NCBI GenBank assembly: GCA_009786185.1
Contig: WQTS01000143.1
Coordinates: 1-64,000 of the forward strand
DNA length: 64,000 bases
Origin: Bacteroidota bacterium
GTDB lineage: Bacteria; Bacteroidota; Bacteroidia; Bacteroidales; WCHB1-69
Reading direction: 5' to 3'
Part shown: positions 47,465-57,242 of the stretch, piece after piece
Layout: every line of letters begins with the position of its first letter
How positions within the stretch are numbered: the stretch's first letter is position 1
Notes under the pieces: generated by a model
The model's input: only the letters and a program-made list of their open reading frames with translations
Told to the model about the DNA's origin: nothing
Databases searched by the model: none
Translations under genes and position numbers: made by a program

Positions 47465-48523
47465 ATGTATATATCAGGAATTCAACAAATTGGAATCGGA
47501 ACAGCAAATCTTTACGAATCTTGGAAATGGTATGCCAACATTTTTGGCATGAACATTCGTATTTTGGAAGACGACACCGTTGCAAAGCAAATGCTACGCT
47601 ATACCGGAAATGAACCTCAAAAACGGCATGCCGCCATTGCCATAAACATGCAAGGCGGCGGCGGGTTTGAAATTTGGCAATACTCGGAAAGAAAACCTAA
47701 ATCTCTTGATTTTGAATTACAAATCGCAGATTTGGGCGTTTATTGTGCAAAGGTAAAAAGTAGAAACGTAAGATTGTTTCATGAAGAAGTACAAAAAAAA
47801 TATGCGCAAATTAGCCCAATTTATGTGACTCCCGATGGCGCGCCCACATTTTATATTTTAGATCCGTTTGGAAACTATTTCCAAGTGGTGGAAGATGCAT
47901 ACATTTTTGTGGATTGCAAGCAAAATAATGGAGGTTGCATTGGCGCACAAATAGGCGTAACCGATATTGAAAAAGCATTGACTTTATACTGCGATGTTTT
48001 TGGATATGATATTGTTGTGTATGACAAATCGGGTGTTTTTGAAGATTTCGCTTTTATGCACGGCGGTGATCAAAAATATCGCAGAGTGTTATTAAAATAT
48101 TCTGAAAAAAGAGGAGGCGCTTTCTCCGAACTATTTGGTTCCGACCAATTAGAATTAGTAGTTGCTTTAGATAGAACGCCGAAAAAATTATACGAAGGAC
48201 GATATTGGGGCGACCCCGGCTTCATTCAAATTTGCTTTGATATTATTGATATGAAAGCCTTTAAACAATTATGTGCAGAAAAAGGATTTCCTTTTACGGT
48301 AGACAGTTGTCCAAGCGGCGAAACCTTCGATATGGGCGATGCGGCAGGACATTTTGCTTACACGGAAGACCCTGACGGCACACTCATTGAGTTTGTGGAA
48401 ACCCACAAAATACCGGTGCTAAAAAAATTAAACTGGTATATTAACCTTCAAAAAAGGAACAAAAGGAAACCGTTACCTAAATTGCTACTCAGGGCTTTAT
48501 CTTTCAATAAAGTAAAATTTTAA
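47465..48523 (+). CDS. Glyoxalase/VOC family protein (tandem domains)
   Basis: GIQQIGIGTANLYESWKWYANIFGM...ILDPFGNYFQVVED; second GAQIGVTDIEKALTLYCDVFGYD...DPDGTLIEFVETH. Confidence 0.88.
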   Translation: MYISGIQQIGIGTANLYESWKWYANIFGMNIRILEDDTVAKQMLRYTGNEPQKRHAAIAINMQGGGGFEIWQYSERKPKSLDFELQIADLGVYCAKVKSRNVRLFHEEVQKKYAQISPIYVTPDGAPTFYILDPFGNYFQVVEDAYIFVDCKQNNGGCIGAQIGVTDIEKALTLYCDVFGYDIVVYDKSGVFEDFAFMHGGDQKYRRVLLKYSEKRGGAFSELFGSDQLELVVALDRTPKKLYEGRYWGDPGFIQICFDIIDMKAFKQLCAEKGFPFTVDSCPSGETFDMGDAAGHFAYTEDPDGTLIEFVETHKIPVLKKLNWYINLQKRNKRKPLPKLLLRALSFNKVKF

Positions 48524-48564
48524 CTGTTACAAAAAAATCATAGTTTTGCGCATTGATTTATAAA

Positions 48565-49302
48565 ATGTATAAAGTTAAGTTTTTTTTCATCTTAATAATT
48601 TATGCTTTACTTGTTTTTTCATGTAAAAAGCCTGAAAACCATGGAAGCATTGAATTTTTTTTTACACATACGATAGATGAACAACCCATTCAATTCAATC
48701 AACTGATATACACAAACAAAGCCGGAAATCAATATCAGGTAAACGAAGTGAAATATTTTATTTCAAGAATGTTTCTTATTGATGCTGAAGGTAGATCTGT
48801 TGAAGTAAAACAAAACAATGGCATTCATTATGTGGATTGCAGTTTGGAAAGCACTTTGCGTTGGAAAATTAATGAGATTCCGCAAAAACACTATGCTGCT
48901 ATTTCGTTTGTTTTTGGATTAGATGAAAATGATAACATAAGCAATCGTTTTGTAAACCCGCCGGAGTGCAATTTTGCTTGGCCCGATAATTTGGGTGGCG
49001 GCTACCATTACATGCAAATCAATGGCAAATTTTTAAATGCAGATTCTGTTTTACAAAACATGAACATTCACACCGGAAAAGTGCATGACACACACAATTA
49101 TTTTACTGTAAAATTACTTATTAACTTTTCTGTTTATGAAAATAATACCTTACCCCTCACATTAAACATGGAAATTCAACGTTGGTTTGATACGCCGAAT
49201 TTGTACAATTTTAATGAATTTGGTACCGGTATTATGCAGAACCAGCGGGCGCAGGAGTTGTTGAAGGAAAATGGGTGGAATGTATTTGGTTTTATGAACT
49301 AA
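48565..49302 (+). CDS. MbnP-like lipoprotein
   Basis: FSCKKPENHGSIEFFFTHTIDEQPIQFNQLIYTNKAGNQYQVNEVKYFISRMFL; GGGYHYMQINGKF. Confidence 0.75.
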   Translation: MYKVKFFFILIIYALLVFSCKKPENHGSIEFFFTHTIDEQPIQFNQLIYTNKAGNQYQVNEVKYFISRMFLIDAEGRSVEVKQNNGIHYVDCSLESTLRWKINEIPQKHYAAISFVFGLDENDNISNRFVNPPECNFAWPDNLGGGYHYMQINGKFLNADSVLQNMNIHTGKVHDTHNYFTVKLLINFSVYENNTLPLTLNMEIQRWFDTPNLYNFNEFGTGIMQNQRAQELLKENGWNVFGFMN

Positions 49303-49316
49303 AAAATTATATTATA

Positions 49317-51467
49317 ATGAAACTGAAAGCAAAAAATCAAAAATTAAAAATTATTTGGAATCGCATATCGTATGCTGAATGTTTAATTATCTTTTTACTT
49401 TCCGCCTTCTGCATTTTGCCTTGCTCAGCGCAAAGCACCATATATAGCAATGATTTTAATAACTGGACAGCCGGAATGCCCGATGGCTGGAATATTTTTA
49501 CGCCAACTGCAGATCTTACAGTAACGCAATATACGCCGGCTTATACCGGTTTTTATTCTTGCAAAGTTGAAAATACGCAAGGGCAAAGTTATATAACGAT
49601 GACTACTACCGAAACTTTCTCGATTTATCGAGATAAAAAGTACGTGGTGTCATTTGCAGCATTGTTGATTTATGGAAATACCGGTATGGAGCTTTCTCTT
49701 ATTGATCCGAATACCGGTGAAATAAGTCATCACATGTCAGGATGGGTAACAACAGTACCGGGTATTTGGAAAAATTATGAATTGGAATTTACAACGAGTT
49801 TTGCTCTTGCGGTAGACAGCTGTATAGAAAGGGCGCTATCAGTTCGTATATTGGGCACCGGAGGAAGAGTTGAATTTATAATTGATCATGTTAAACTTGT
49901 TGCAATAGATCGCACTGTAGAGTTCGATTATTTGGAGGCTAATAATATTAAAGCCTACATACATCCCATTATTCCTTTTCTCAATACAGATGGTATTAAT
50001 TATTTTGAAGCGCCCAAACATAGTGGAAAGTCTACAATTTTTGCATCTAATCTTTGGTTAGGTGGGATTGATATAGCCGAACAATTACATGTTGCCGCAC
50101 AAAAATATTGTCAAACTGGTAGGGATTTTTACTTGGGACCCACTACTAGTCAGTATAATGGAGAAACACTTTTTGCTGAGGAATATATACAAAAATACTA
50201 TCACACGTGGAAAGTAACCAAAGAAGAAATAGAGTATCACAAAGCACATTATGCAAATTCGGATTACGTAATGCCCTGGGGAATTGCCAATTGGCCTGCG
50301 CATGGCAGAACCGAATATAAAGAAAGTGCGAACTTAGCGCCTTATAAAAACGTATCAGGAAGCAATTATTACACTCCTTGGTTGGGGGACTATCCGGAAA
50401 TTCGTGGCGATGAAGCAATCTATTTTATTATCAGTGACATTGGACCACACACAGAATCGGGCAGCAATTTTAGATTTAGATTGGAAATTTTGGGGATGGC
50501 ATATTCTTACAATAGTCCTGATCCGGCATTGCAAAATACCGTCTTTATTTCATACGTGCTGCGAAACAAATCGGAAGTTAAGACCTATTATAATTTTTAT
50601 TTTGGTTTTTGGCTCGATTTCGATATTGGGCATCCAGAGGATGATTATGTAGGCTGTGCCCCATTATTAAATTTGGCTTATGGATATAATGGAGCAGAAA
50701 TAGATGGACAGGGACAGGCTTGGGCTTATGGAGCACATCCGCCTGCACAAGGCGCTATGTTTCTCAATCAAAAAATGAGTGCTTTTGTGGCACATCAAAA
50801 TATACCAGGACCTACCGGAGACCCACAAATAGCCAATGACTATTATAATTATTTGCAAGCCAAATGGAAAGATGGTTCACCTGTTACCTATGGAGGAAAC
50901 GGGTACGGTGGTTCAATACCGACAAAATTTATGTATGATGGCGATCCTGTTACAAAAACCAATTGGACGGAACTTACCCCAAATGGACCCGGCTCTACTC
51001 CAAACACTCCCGGAGACAGGCGCGCCTTGATGAGTGCCGGTCCATTTACGTTACATATAAATGAAAGTATATGTGTGGACATTGCATTACCTTTTGCAAG
51101 AGATTATGAAGGAGATCATATTAGCTCGGTGGCATTATTAAAGCAATATGCTCAAGCCATTCAACAATTTTATGATCAACAAAATTTTGAAAATAATTGT
51201 TCTAATACAATTGGTATTAAGGAAAATACGATATATAAAGACAAGCTCTTAATTTACCCAAATCCTTCCAATGGTCAATTTACTGCAACTTGTGAAAAGG
51301 TAATAGAAAGCATTGAATTGTACGATGTGCTGGGTAAAAAAGTGTTTGCAGATACTCCGAAAGCGCAAACTATCCGGATAAATACCAATTTAACCAAAGG
51401 GTTGTATATTTACCGTGTGCTGCTACAAGATAACTCCACATGTTCAGGTAAAATTGTGATACAATAA
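49317..51467 (+). CDS. Secreted protein with T9SS type A sorting domain
   Basis: Signal peptide; C-terminus LLIYPNPSNGQFTATCEKVIESIELYDVLGKKVF...LTKGLYIYRVLLQDNSTCSGKIVIQ. Confidence 0.9.
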   Translation: MKLKAKNQKLKIIWNRISYAECLIIFLLSAFCILPCSAQSTIYSNDFNNWTAGMPDGWNIFTPTADLTVTQYTPAYTGFYSCKVENTQGQSYITMTTTETFSIYRDKKYVVSFAALLIYGNTGMELSLIDPNTGEISHHMSGWVTTVPGIWKNYELEFTTSFALAVDSCIERALSVRILGTGGRVEFIIDHVKLVAIDRTVEFDYLEANNIKAYIHPIIPFLNTDGINYFEAPKHSGKSTIFASNLWLGGIDIAEQLHVAAQKYCQTGRDFYLGPTTSQYNGETLFAEEYIQKYYHTWKVTKEEIEYHKAHYANSDYVMPWGIANWPAHGRTEYKESANLAPYKNVSGSNYYTPWLGDYPEIRGDEAIYFIISDIGPHTESGSNFRFRLEILGMAYSYNSPDPALQNTVFISYVLRNKSEVKTYYNFYFGFWLDFDIGHPEDDYVGCAPLLNLAYGYNGAEIDGQGQAWAYGAHPPAQGAMFLNQKMSAFVAHQNIPGPTGDPQIANDYYNYLQAKWKDGSPVTYGGNGYGGSIPTKFMYDGDPVTKTNWTELTPNGPGSTPNTPGDRRALMSAGPFTLHINESICVDIALPFARDYEGDHISSVALLKQYAQAIQQFYDQQNFENNCSNTIGIKENTIYKDKLLIYPNPSNGQFTATCEKVIESIELYDVLGKKVFADTPKAQTIRINTNLTKGLYIYRVLLQDNSTCSGKIVIQ

Positions 51468-51486
51468 CTAAAAATAATTAATAAAC

Positions 51487-52272
51487 ATGAGCGAAGAACT
51501 ACACACAACCGAAACGAACGATCTTGACAAAACCTTAGACTTAACCAAAGTAAAGCCCTACGGAGACACTATGAACGACGGCAAGATGCAACTCAGTTTT
51601 ACGTTGCCCGTGCCCGCATCCGATGAAGCTGTAGAAGCGGCAAAACAGTTGTTAAAAAAATTAGGCTTTGAAAACCCTCAAGTAGTTTTTTACAAAGAAC
51701 TTACGGAAGGATTTACTTTCTTCAACTGCTACGGGAATTGTTCCCAAAGCGTGGATTATTCTACCATACATGTTCCTAAAGTAGAGTCGAATAAAATGGA
51801 TATGAATGAAACCGACGATTTTATTCGTCAACATGTCGGCAGAAAGATTGTGGTAATTGGCGCCAGCACCGGCACCGATGCCCACACCGTAGGCATTGAC
51901 GCCATTATGAACATGAAAGGCTACGCCGGTCATTACGGCTTGGAGCGCTACGAAATGATTGATGCCTATAATTTGGGGAGTCAAATTCCGAACGATGAGT
52001 TTATTGCAAAAGCGATTGAACTAAAAGCCGATGCACTATTGGTTTCGCAAACCGTAACCCAAAAAGATGTGCACATCGGAAATTTGGTAGAGTTAATTGA
52101 AATGTTGGAAGCGGAAGGGTTGCGCGATAAATTGCTGGTAATTTGCGGTGGTCCGCGCATTACTCATGAATTAGCTAAGGAATTGGGCTATGACGCTGGT
52201 TTCGGAATGAACTCCTACGCCGATGATGTTGCCTCTTTTATTGCCACTCAAATTGCCAAACGAAACGAATAA
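51487..52272 (+). CDS. kamE: Lysine 5,6-aminomutase beta subunit (KamE-like, B12-binding)
   Basis: KVKPYGDTMNDGKMQLSFTLPVP; GTDAHTVGIDAIMNMKGYAGHYGLERY; KADALLVSQTVTQKDVHIGNL. Confidence 0.9.
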   Translation: MSEELHTTETNDLDKTLDLTKVKPYGDTMNDGKMQLSFTLPVPASDEAVEAAKQLLKKLGFENPQVVFYKELTEGFTFFNCYGNCSQSVDYSTIHVPKVESNKMDMNETDDFIRQHVGRKIVVIGASTGTDAHTVGIDAIMNMKGYAGHYGLERYEMIDAYNLGSQIPNDEFIAKAIELKADALLVSQTVTQKDVHIGNLVELIEMLEAEGLRDKLLVICGGPRITHELAKELGYDAGFGMNSYADDVASFIATQIAKRNE

Positions 52273-53259
52273 TTAATTCCTATTTCTGGTAAAAAGCGCA
52301 TCATTCATCACCAAACGAATGCCTGCCATGTAGTTGAAACCCATAGCGGTATTGAAATTGGGCAAGTTTTGGCTATTTCCAAAACTGGCAACCGAAAGTT
52401 GAAACACAGGATCTATGGATACCAAATGATTAAAGGCAATTTTCAATCCTACGGTAAGTGAGCCGCCATATCCCGGTCCTGCCCAATCTCTATAATTCGG
52501 CATTTCCATTCCTCCGGGTATCCAATCCGGATATCTTGCAATGCTCATTAAATCAAAAGGTTTATCTTCAATAACTGCAAGAAATCTATTGATACGAACG
52601 TAAGTAAACATACCGCCTACAGAGATAAATGGCTTTACAATATTATGTGCTTGAAATATGTAGCCTACGGAAAAATCAATATAATGACGATCTTCTTTGG
52701 CTACTAAACCTTGCGGTCTGCTATAATTTTTATTGTATGGATGCTCAATGTTACCGGCCGGCACGCCCGGAAAATCAAAAATAAAGAAATTCGACACGGT
52801 TAGTCTTCTAAAAGAATAGCTTAGTTCTAAATACCAATTTCTATCAATCCGGTATTTTGCCCCTAATGCAATATCCATGGCTATATCATAGGTGGAGTTA
52901 TAGTTATAATCTTCTCTTAACTTGATATCACCAATATAAGGATACGCCCTTCTCATAATTACAAGCACATCTTCTCTGTGATATTTATTGTTAAGAAGCA
53001 AATTAAGATTGATGTTGTTCTCCGGAGCGCCGTTATAATAATTTGCCGTTTTCTTACCGCCAAAATAGATACCACCCCCGATGAAAAGCTCAAAACCACT
53101 TCGTTTCCATGTCTTATCCCGCTTTTTCCATTCACTTTCATCATAAGAGCCATCGTAGTAATGTCCTTTCGGCTCTTTTTCTTGCTCCGATTTTCCCTTT
53201 TGCGCTTGAGCAACGATTATGCAACCACACAAGAGAAATAAAAAAACAATATTCTTCAT
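52273..53259 (-). CDS. Predicted outer-membrane beta-barrel protein
   Basis: MKNIVFLFLLCGCIIVAQAQ signal peptide; repeated beta-strand pattern YIDFSVGYIFQAHNIVKPFISVGGMFTY. Confidence 0.65.
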   Translation of the reverse strand: MKNIVFLFLLCGCIIVAQAQKGKSEQEKEPKGHYYDGSYDESEWKKRDKTWKRSGFELFIGGGIYFGGKKTANYYNGAPENNINLNLLLNNKYHREDVLVIMRRAYPYIGDIKLREDYNYNSTYDIAMDIALGAKYRIDRNWYLELSYSFRRLTVSNFFIFDFPGVPAGNIEHPYNKNYSRPQGLVAKEDRHYIDFSVGYIFQAHNIVKPFISVGGMFTYVRINRFLAVIEDKPFDLMSIARYPDWIPGGMEMPNYRDWAGPGYGGSLTVGLKIAFNHLVSIDPVFQLSVASFGNSQNLPNFNTAMGFNYMAGIRLVMNDALFTRNRN

Positions 53260-53315
53260 GTTATTATATTTTAATTTTATGTATCCGTCAGCTAAAATTG
53301 ACGGCAAGTTGAATT

Positions 53316-53921
53316 TTATTGCGGTATTCGGATGAGATTCAGTTTTTCAAAATGCTCCGTTTCGGGAATGGTATAATAACGATCGCCTATCTCTAAAAAG
53401 TACGCATCGTTCCAAAAAACAACATTTATATGGTCTATTTCCATTCCTTTAACCTTTATCATGCTTTGGTTTCTATAATAGGTTATTCTGTTTTTAATGG
53501 GCGTACTCCATTGCTGTATTTCAAAAAAATGGATCGCATTTTCCGGTAGTTTCTCTTGTTTTTCCTGGGAAAGCAGTTTTACTTTTACGGTTCTTGTTCG
53601 CAGCAACCGAGCAGAGAAAACGTCATCTTCATCTCTTCCATCAAAAGAAAACTCTGCATGATAAATAGAAGCAGAATCTTCTATTTGTTCTATTTCATCA
53701 GCGCTTTCTTCTACAACAGGCTTGTCTAATTCACTTTCAATATTTTGCTTCCTGGGCTTTTGCGGCACTTCAACATAAACGGTATCATATTGAACGATGA
53801 CTTCTTTTTTCTCATTAACAGGATAAAAAGATTTAAATAGCTTAACATCAAAATAATAAAGTAAAGCACAAATCATTATGCCTACCAATAAACCCAAGAA
53901 AAACAATATGCTTTTATTCAT
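53316..53921 (-). CDS. Hypothetical single-TM protein
   Basis: MNKSILFFLGLLVGIMICALLYYF; acidic linker; no recognised domain. Confidence 0.6.
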   Translation of the reverse strand: MNKSILFFLGLLVGIMICALLYYFDVKLFKSFYPVNEKKEVIVQYDTVYVEVPQKPRKQNIESELDKPVVEESADEIEQIEDSASIYHAEFSFDGRDEDDVFSARLLRTRTVKVKLLSQEKQEKLPENAIHFFEIQQWSTPIKNRITYYRNQSMIKVKGMEIDHINVVFWNDAYFLEIGDRYYTIPETEHFEKLNLIRIPQ

Positions 53922-54399
53922 TTTGTAAAGTGATTCCAAAATTTGCAATTCCCTTTAAATCATCGGTTCTCATAGCTTGTTGTGCTGAAAATATATAGGT
54001 ACCGGTTTGCGGGAAACGTACTTTCGGTTTTAAAACAAACCTGTTTTGTTTAATTTTTCCGGAGCCTCTTCCCGTCCAACGACCATGCGCATCAGATAAA
54101 ATACAATTTAAAGTATCGGTAAACATCGTGCTATCAGGAAATTGCGTGGTAAAGAAAAGATATAAGTTTTGATACGGATAATCGGTGGTATTTCTTACAT
54201 CAATGTAAAAATTATAATATTGTAACGAATCTGAAATGGTAAATTCGTAAGTCAGTGTGGTGTCTATATTCCATGTTTCGTTAGGCAGATGATCCATTTT
54301 TTGGTAAAATGTTTTTTGCTTACAAGAAATGAACAGGCAGAAAAGCACAAGAAGGGTAAGCGGTAAGCGGTAAGCGGTATGTGGAAAATGAAATTTCAT
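53914..54399 (-). CDS. gldH: Gliding motility/T9SS-associated lipoprotein GldH
   Basis: CKQKTFYQKMDHLPNETWNIDTTLTYEFTISDSLQYYNFYIDVRNTTDYPYQNLYLFF. Confidence 0.85.
   Translation of the reverse strand: MKFHFPHTAYRLPLTLLVLFCLFISCKQKTFYQKMDHLPNETWNIDTTLTYEFTISDSLQYYNFYIDVRNTTDYPYQNLYLFFTTQFPDSTMFTDTLNCILSDAHGRWTGRGSGKIKQNRFVLKPKVRFPQTGTYIFSAQQAMRTDDLKGIANFGITLQNE
54355..54380 (-). repeat. ACCGCTT heptamer tandem repeat within the gldH signal-peptide coding region
   Basis: GGTAAGC GGTAAGC GGTAAGC GGTAT on + strand. Confidence 0.9.
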
Positions 54400-54540
54400 T
54401 GCTTATAAAAACTTAAGTGTGCAAAATAACATAAAATCTTTCAATATTAATTAGATTTTTTTATGAATATTTGCAGTCTTAAAAAAACTCAATTCAATTA
54501 CAAAAAAAAGAAAAATTAATTAATTAAAAATCACAATATT

Positions 54541-55737
54541 ATGAAGAGATTTGATCCGGCGAGCGCCATTCAGGATTTGCGCCAATTTGGCGAATTTGGA
54601 GACGTGAACCCCTCCGTTACCGATTCTGCAACCTACACTTTTATGGAAGCACGAACCATGACCGACACTTTTAATGGCGAAACGGAAGGATGTTACCTGT
54701 ATTCGCGCCATTGGAATCCGAGCAATAAATATTTAGCCGACGCATTAGCCGCGATGGAAAACACAGAAGCTGCTTGGGTTACCGCCTCAGGAATGGCGGC
54801 AATTACATGTACCATTTTGCAAATTTGCAGCTCGGGCGACCATATCGTTTCCAGCATTACCACGTATGGCGGTACTTTCGCTTTCTTCGAAAATTATCTG
54901 AAAAAATTCAATATTGAAGTTACTTTTGTCAATATTTCCGATTTAAACGCGGTGAAAAAAGCGATGCGCCCCAATACGAAAATGATCTATACGGAAACGA
55001 TGACCAATCCGTTGCTTCAAATTTCCAATTTGCCCGAATTGGCGAAAATTGCCCACGCACAAAATGCCAAATTGGTATGCGACAATACATTTACTCCGTT
55101 AATGGTTACTCCGGCACACCACGGGGTTGATGTGGTAGTTTATAGTATGACCAAATTTATTAACGGTAAAAACGATTGTGTAGCCGGCGCCATTTGCTCT
55201 ACTTTAGATTTTATTAACAGTTTGGCAGATGTGAACAGCGGTACTGCCATGCTATTAGGGCCTGTTTTAGATCCGAAACTATCTGCTGCTATCCTAAAGA
55301 ATTTGCACACTTTGCACGTTAGAATGATGCAACACAGCAAAAATGCGATGTTCTTGGCAGAACGCTTTAAAGAGTTGGGGCTTAAATTTAACTATCCGGG
55401 CTTGTCTTGCCATCCAGACCATCAACTGTTAAAATCCATGATGAATGATGGATACGGATTTGGTGGAATGATTGCTATTGATATGGGAACAGCAGAAAAA
55501 GCAAACGCCATTATGGAAAAAATGCAAGACGCCGACGTGGGTTATTTGGCGGTAAGTTTGGGATATTTCAAAACGTTATTCAGTAATTCCGGAAAATCTA
55601 CCTCTTCCGAAGTTCCCGAAGATATTCAGCGAGAAATGGGAATGTCGGAAGGCTTAATTCGTTTTTCGGTGGGCTTAGACATGAATATTGAACGTACTTA
55701 TGAAAAGATAAAAACTTGTATTCAAGCAGTAAATTAG
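54541..55737 (+). CDS. Cys/Met metabolism PLP-dependent enzyme (methionine gamma-lyase-like)
   Basis: TASGMAAITCTILQICSSGDHIVSSITTYGGTFAFF; CDNTFTPLMVTPAHHGVDVVVYSMTKFINGKND. Confidence 0.93.
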   Translation: MKRFDPASAIQDLRQFGEFGDVNPSVTDSATYTFMEARTMTDTFNGETEGCYLYSRHWNPSNKYLADALAAMENTEAAWVTASGMAAITCTILQICSSGDHIVSSITTYGGTFAFFENYLKKFNIEVTFVNISDLNAVKKAMRPNTKMIYTETMTNPLLQISNLPELAKIAHAQNAKLVCDNTFTPLMVTPAHHGVDVVVYSMTKFINGKNDCVAGAICSTLDFINSLADVNSGTAMLLGPVLDPKLSAAILKNLHTLHVRMMQHSKNAMFLAERFKELGLKFNYPGLSCHPDHQLLKSMMNDGYGFGGMIAIDMGTAEKANAIMEKMQDADVGYLAVSLGYFKTLFSNSGKSTSSEVPEDIQREMGMSEGLIRFSVGLDMNIERTYEKIKTCIQAVN

Positions 55738-55761
55738 TTGTTTCCCTAAAAATATTTAGCG

Positions 55762-56091
55762 ATGAAAAAAATATTAGTCTTACTGATTTCGTGCATCTTG
55801 CTGATTTCATGTACAAAAACAGACATACGGATACAGGGTTTTGTAACCTACAATGGACATTGGATTCAAGACGTCAGTATTTCTATTCAGAAATCCAACA
55901 AAACTTTTGAAACAATTACTGACCGTGGAGGTTACTATAAGTTTGATAATGTACCTGTTGGCACTTGGACACTCACGGTAGAAATGGAAGGTTGTGAAAC
56001 ACAAACCGAAACGTTTTCCGTAAGTGGCTGGAGTAGCGAAAATATTTATCAAAAAAACTTTGAGTTGAAATTAGCACCTAAACCGGAATAA
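55762..56091 (+). CDS. Carboxypeptidase-regulatory-like domain lipoprotein
   Basis: LISCILLISC lipobox; GFVTYNGHWIQDVSISIQKSNKTFETITDRGGYYKFDNVPVGTWTLTVEMEG. Confidence 0.85.
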   Translation: MKKILVLLISCILLISCTKTDIRIQGFVTYNGHWIQDVSISIQKSNKTFETITDRGGYYKFDNVPVGTWTLTVEMEGCETQTETFSVSGWSSENIYQKNFELKLAPKPE

Positions 56092-56096
56092 ATTAC

Positions 56097-57068
56097 ATGC
56101 TATACCCATTAAAATTTACACCTATTCTAAAAGAACGTATTTGGGGCGGCAATGTGCTTGCCAAACAATATGGCAAAACCGATGATATTCAAACCAAGTT
56201 TGGAGAAAGTTGGGAAATTTCCGATTTGGATGAAAATATCTCAATGGTTACCAACGGCTTTTTGGCAGAAAACGATCTGCGGGAACTTATAGAAACTTAC
56301 ATGGGAGAATTAGTAGGTGATACTGTTTTTGAGAAAAACGGATTGGGTTTCCCATTGCTGATTAAAATAATTGATGCTCAGGATGATTTATCGGTGCAAG
56401 TGCACCCCGACGATACGTTGGCACAGCAAAGATATGAGCAAAATGGCAAAACCGAAATTTGGTACATCGTTCATGCCGAAGAAGATGCAGGTATTTATGT
56501 GGGGTTTAATAAACCTGTTGAAAAACAAGAGTATGTTGATGCCGTACAAAACAATGAGGTGGCTTCTTTGCTTCAATTTTATCCGGTAAAAAAAGGCGAT
56601 CTGTTCTTCATTCCCGCCGGAACCGTGCATGCCTTGGGAAAAGGAGTCGGCATAATAGAAGTACAGCAACCTTCCGACATTACGTATCGCATTTTCGATT
56701 GGAACAGAGTAGAGGTCTCCGGATTGCCGAGAACATTGCACGTTGCCGAAGCGTTAGACGCGATTCACTTTAATGAAAAGGAGGTCTATAAAATAGAATA
56801 CGAAGAAAAATTTAATGCCACTTCTACTTTATTTCGCTCGGAGTTTTTTAATATAAATACTGTTACTTTCGACAAACCGCTTCAAAAAAACTATTCCACT
56901 ATCGATTCTTTTGTGGTTTATATTTGCGTGGAAGGCGAGGTGCATTTATTCGGAAATAATTTTCACGAAGTGTTGCTTGCCGGCGAAACGACGCTAATTC
57001 CTGCTGCCATTCCGGAAATCAACTTGGTGCCTAATTCCAAATCACAGCTGTTGGAGATTTACGTTTAA
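56097..57068 (+). CDS. manA: Mannose-6-phosphate isomerase, class I
   Basis: PLKFTPILKERIWGG; LSVQVHPDD; FFIPAGTVHALGKGVGIIEVQQPSDITYRIFDWNR. Confidence 0.96.
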   Translation: MLYPLKFTPILKERIWGGNVLAKQYGKTDDIQTKFGESWEISDLDENISMVTNGFLAENDLRELIETYMGELVGDTVFEKNGLGFPLLIKIIDAQDDLSVQVHPDDTLAQQRYEQNGKTEIWYIVHAEEDAGIYVGFNKPVEKQEYVDAVQNNEVASLLQFYPVKKGDLFFIPAGTVHALGKGVGIIEVQQPSDITYRIFDWNRVEVSGLPRTLHVAEALDAIHFNEKEVYKIEYEEKFNATSTLFRSEFFNINTVTFDKPLQKNYSTIDSFVVYICVEGEVHLFGNNFHEVLLAGETTLIPAAIPEINLVPNSKSQLLEIYV

Positions 57069-57072
57069 CATC

Positions 57073-57161
57073 TGAACCATGATTTTATTAAGATTTTTAA
57101 GATTATCAGGATTCTAATCTCATCTTATAAATCCTGTTAATCTTGTTAAAATCATGGTTCA
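57073..57161. repeat. Inverted-repeat element TGAACCATGATTTTATTAAGATTTTTAAGATTATCAGGATT...AATCCTGTTAATCTTGTTAAAATCATGGTTCA
   Basis: Read directly; imperfect palindrome about 89 nt; second copy at 9454-9552. Confidence 0.85.
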
Positions 57162-57167
57162 AGACAA

Positions 57168-57218
57168 AAAAAATCACCTTCCCCCTTGACAAACGCCCTT
57201 TCGATGTGTATATTTGCG
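57168..57218 (+). promoter_or_regulatory. Duplicated promoter cassette (second copy)
   Basis: AAAATCACCTTCCCCCTTGACAAACGCCCTTTCGATGTGTATATTTGCG. Confidence 0.75.
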
Positions 57219-57242
57219 GCGTATTAACCAAAATGCACAGAG

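Noticed and set aside
5777-55737. Two Cys/Met PLP enzymes (5777-6952 and 54541-55737) as a recent duplication
   Set aside because: Motifs and sequence differ substantially; they look like distinct family members rather than a recent duplicate
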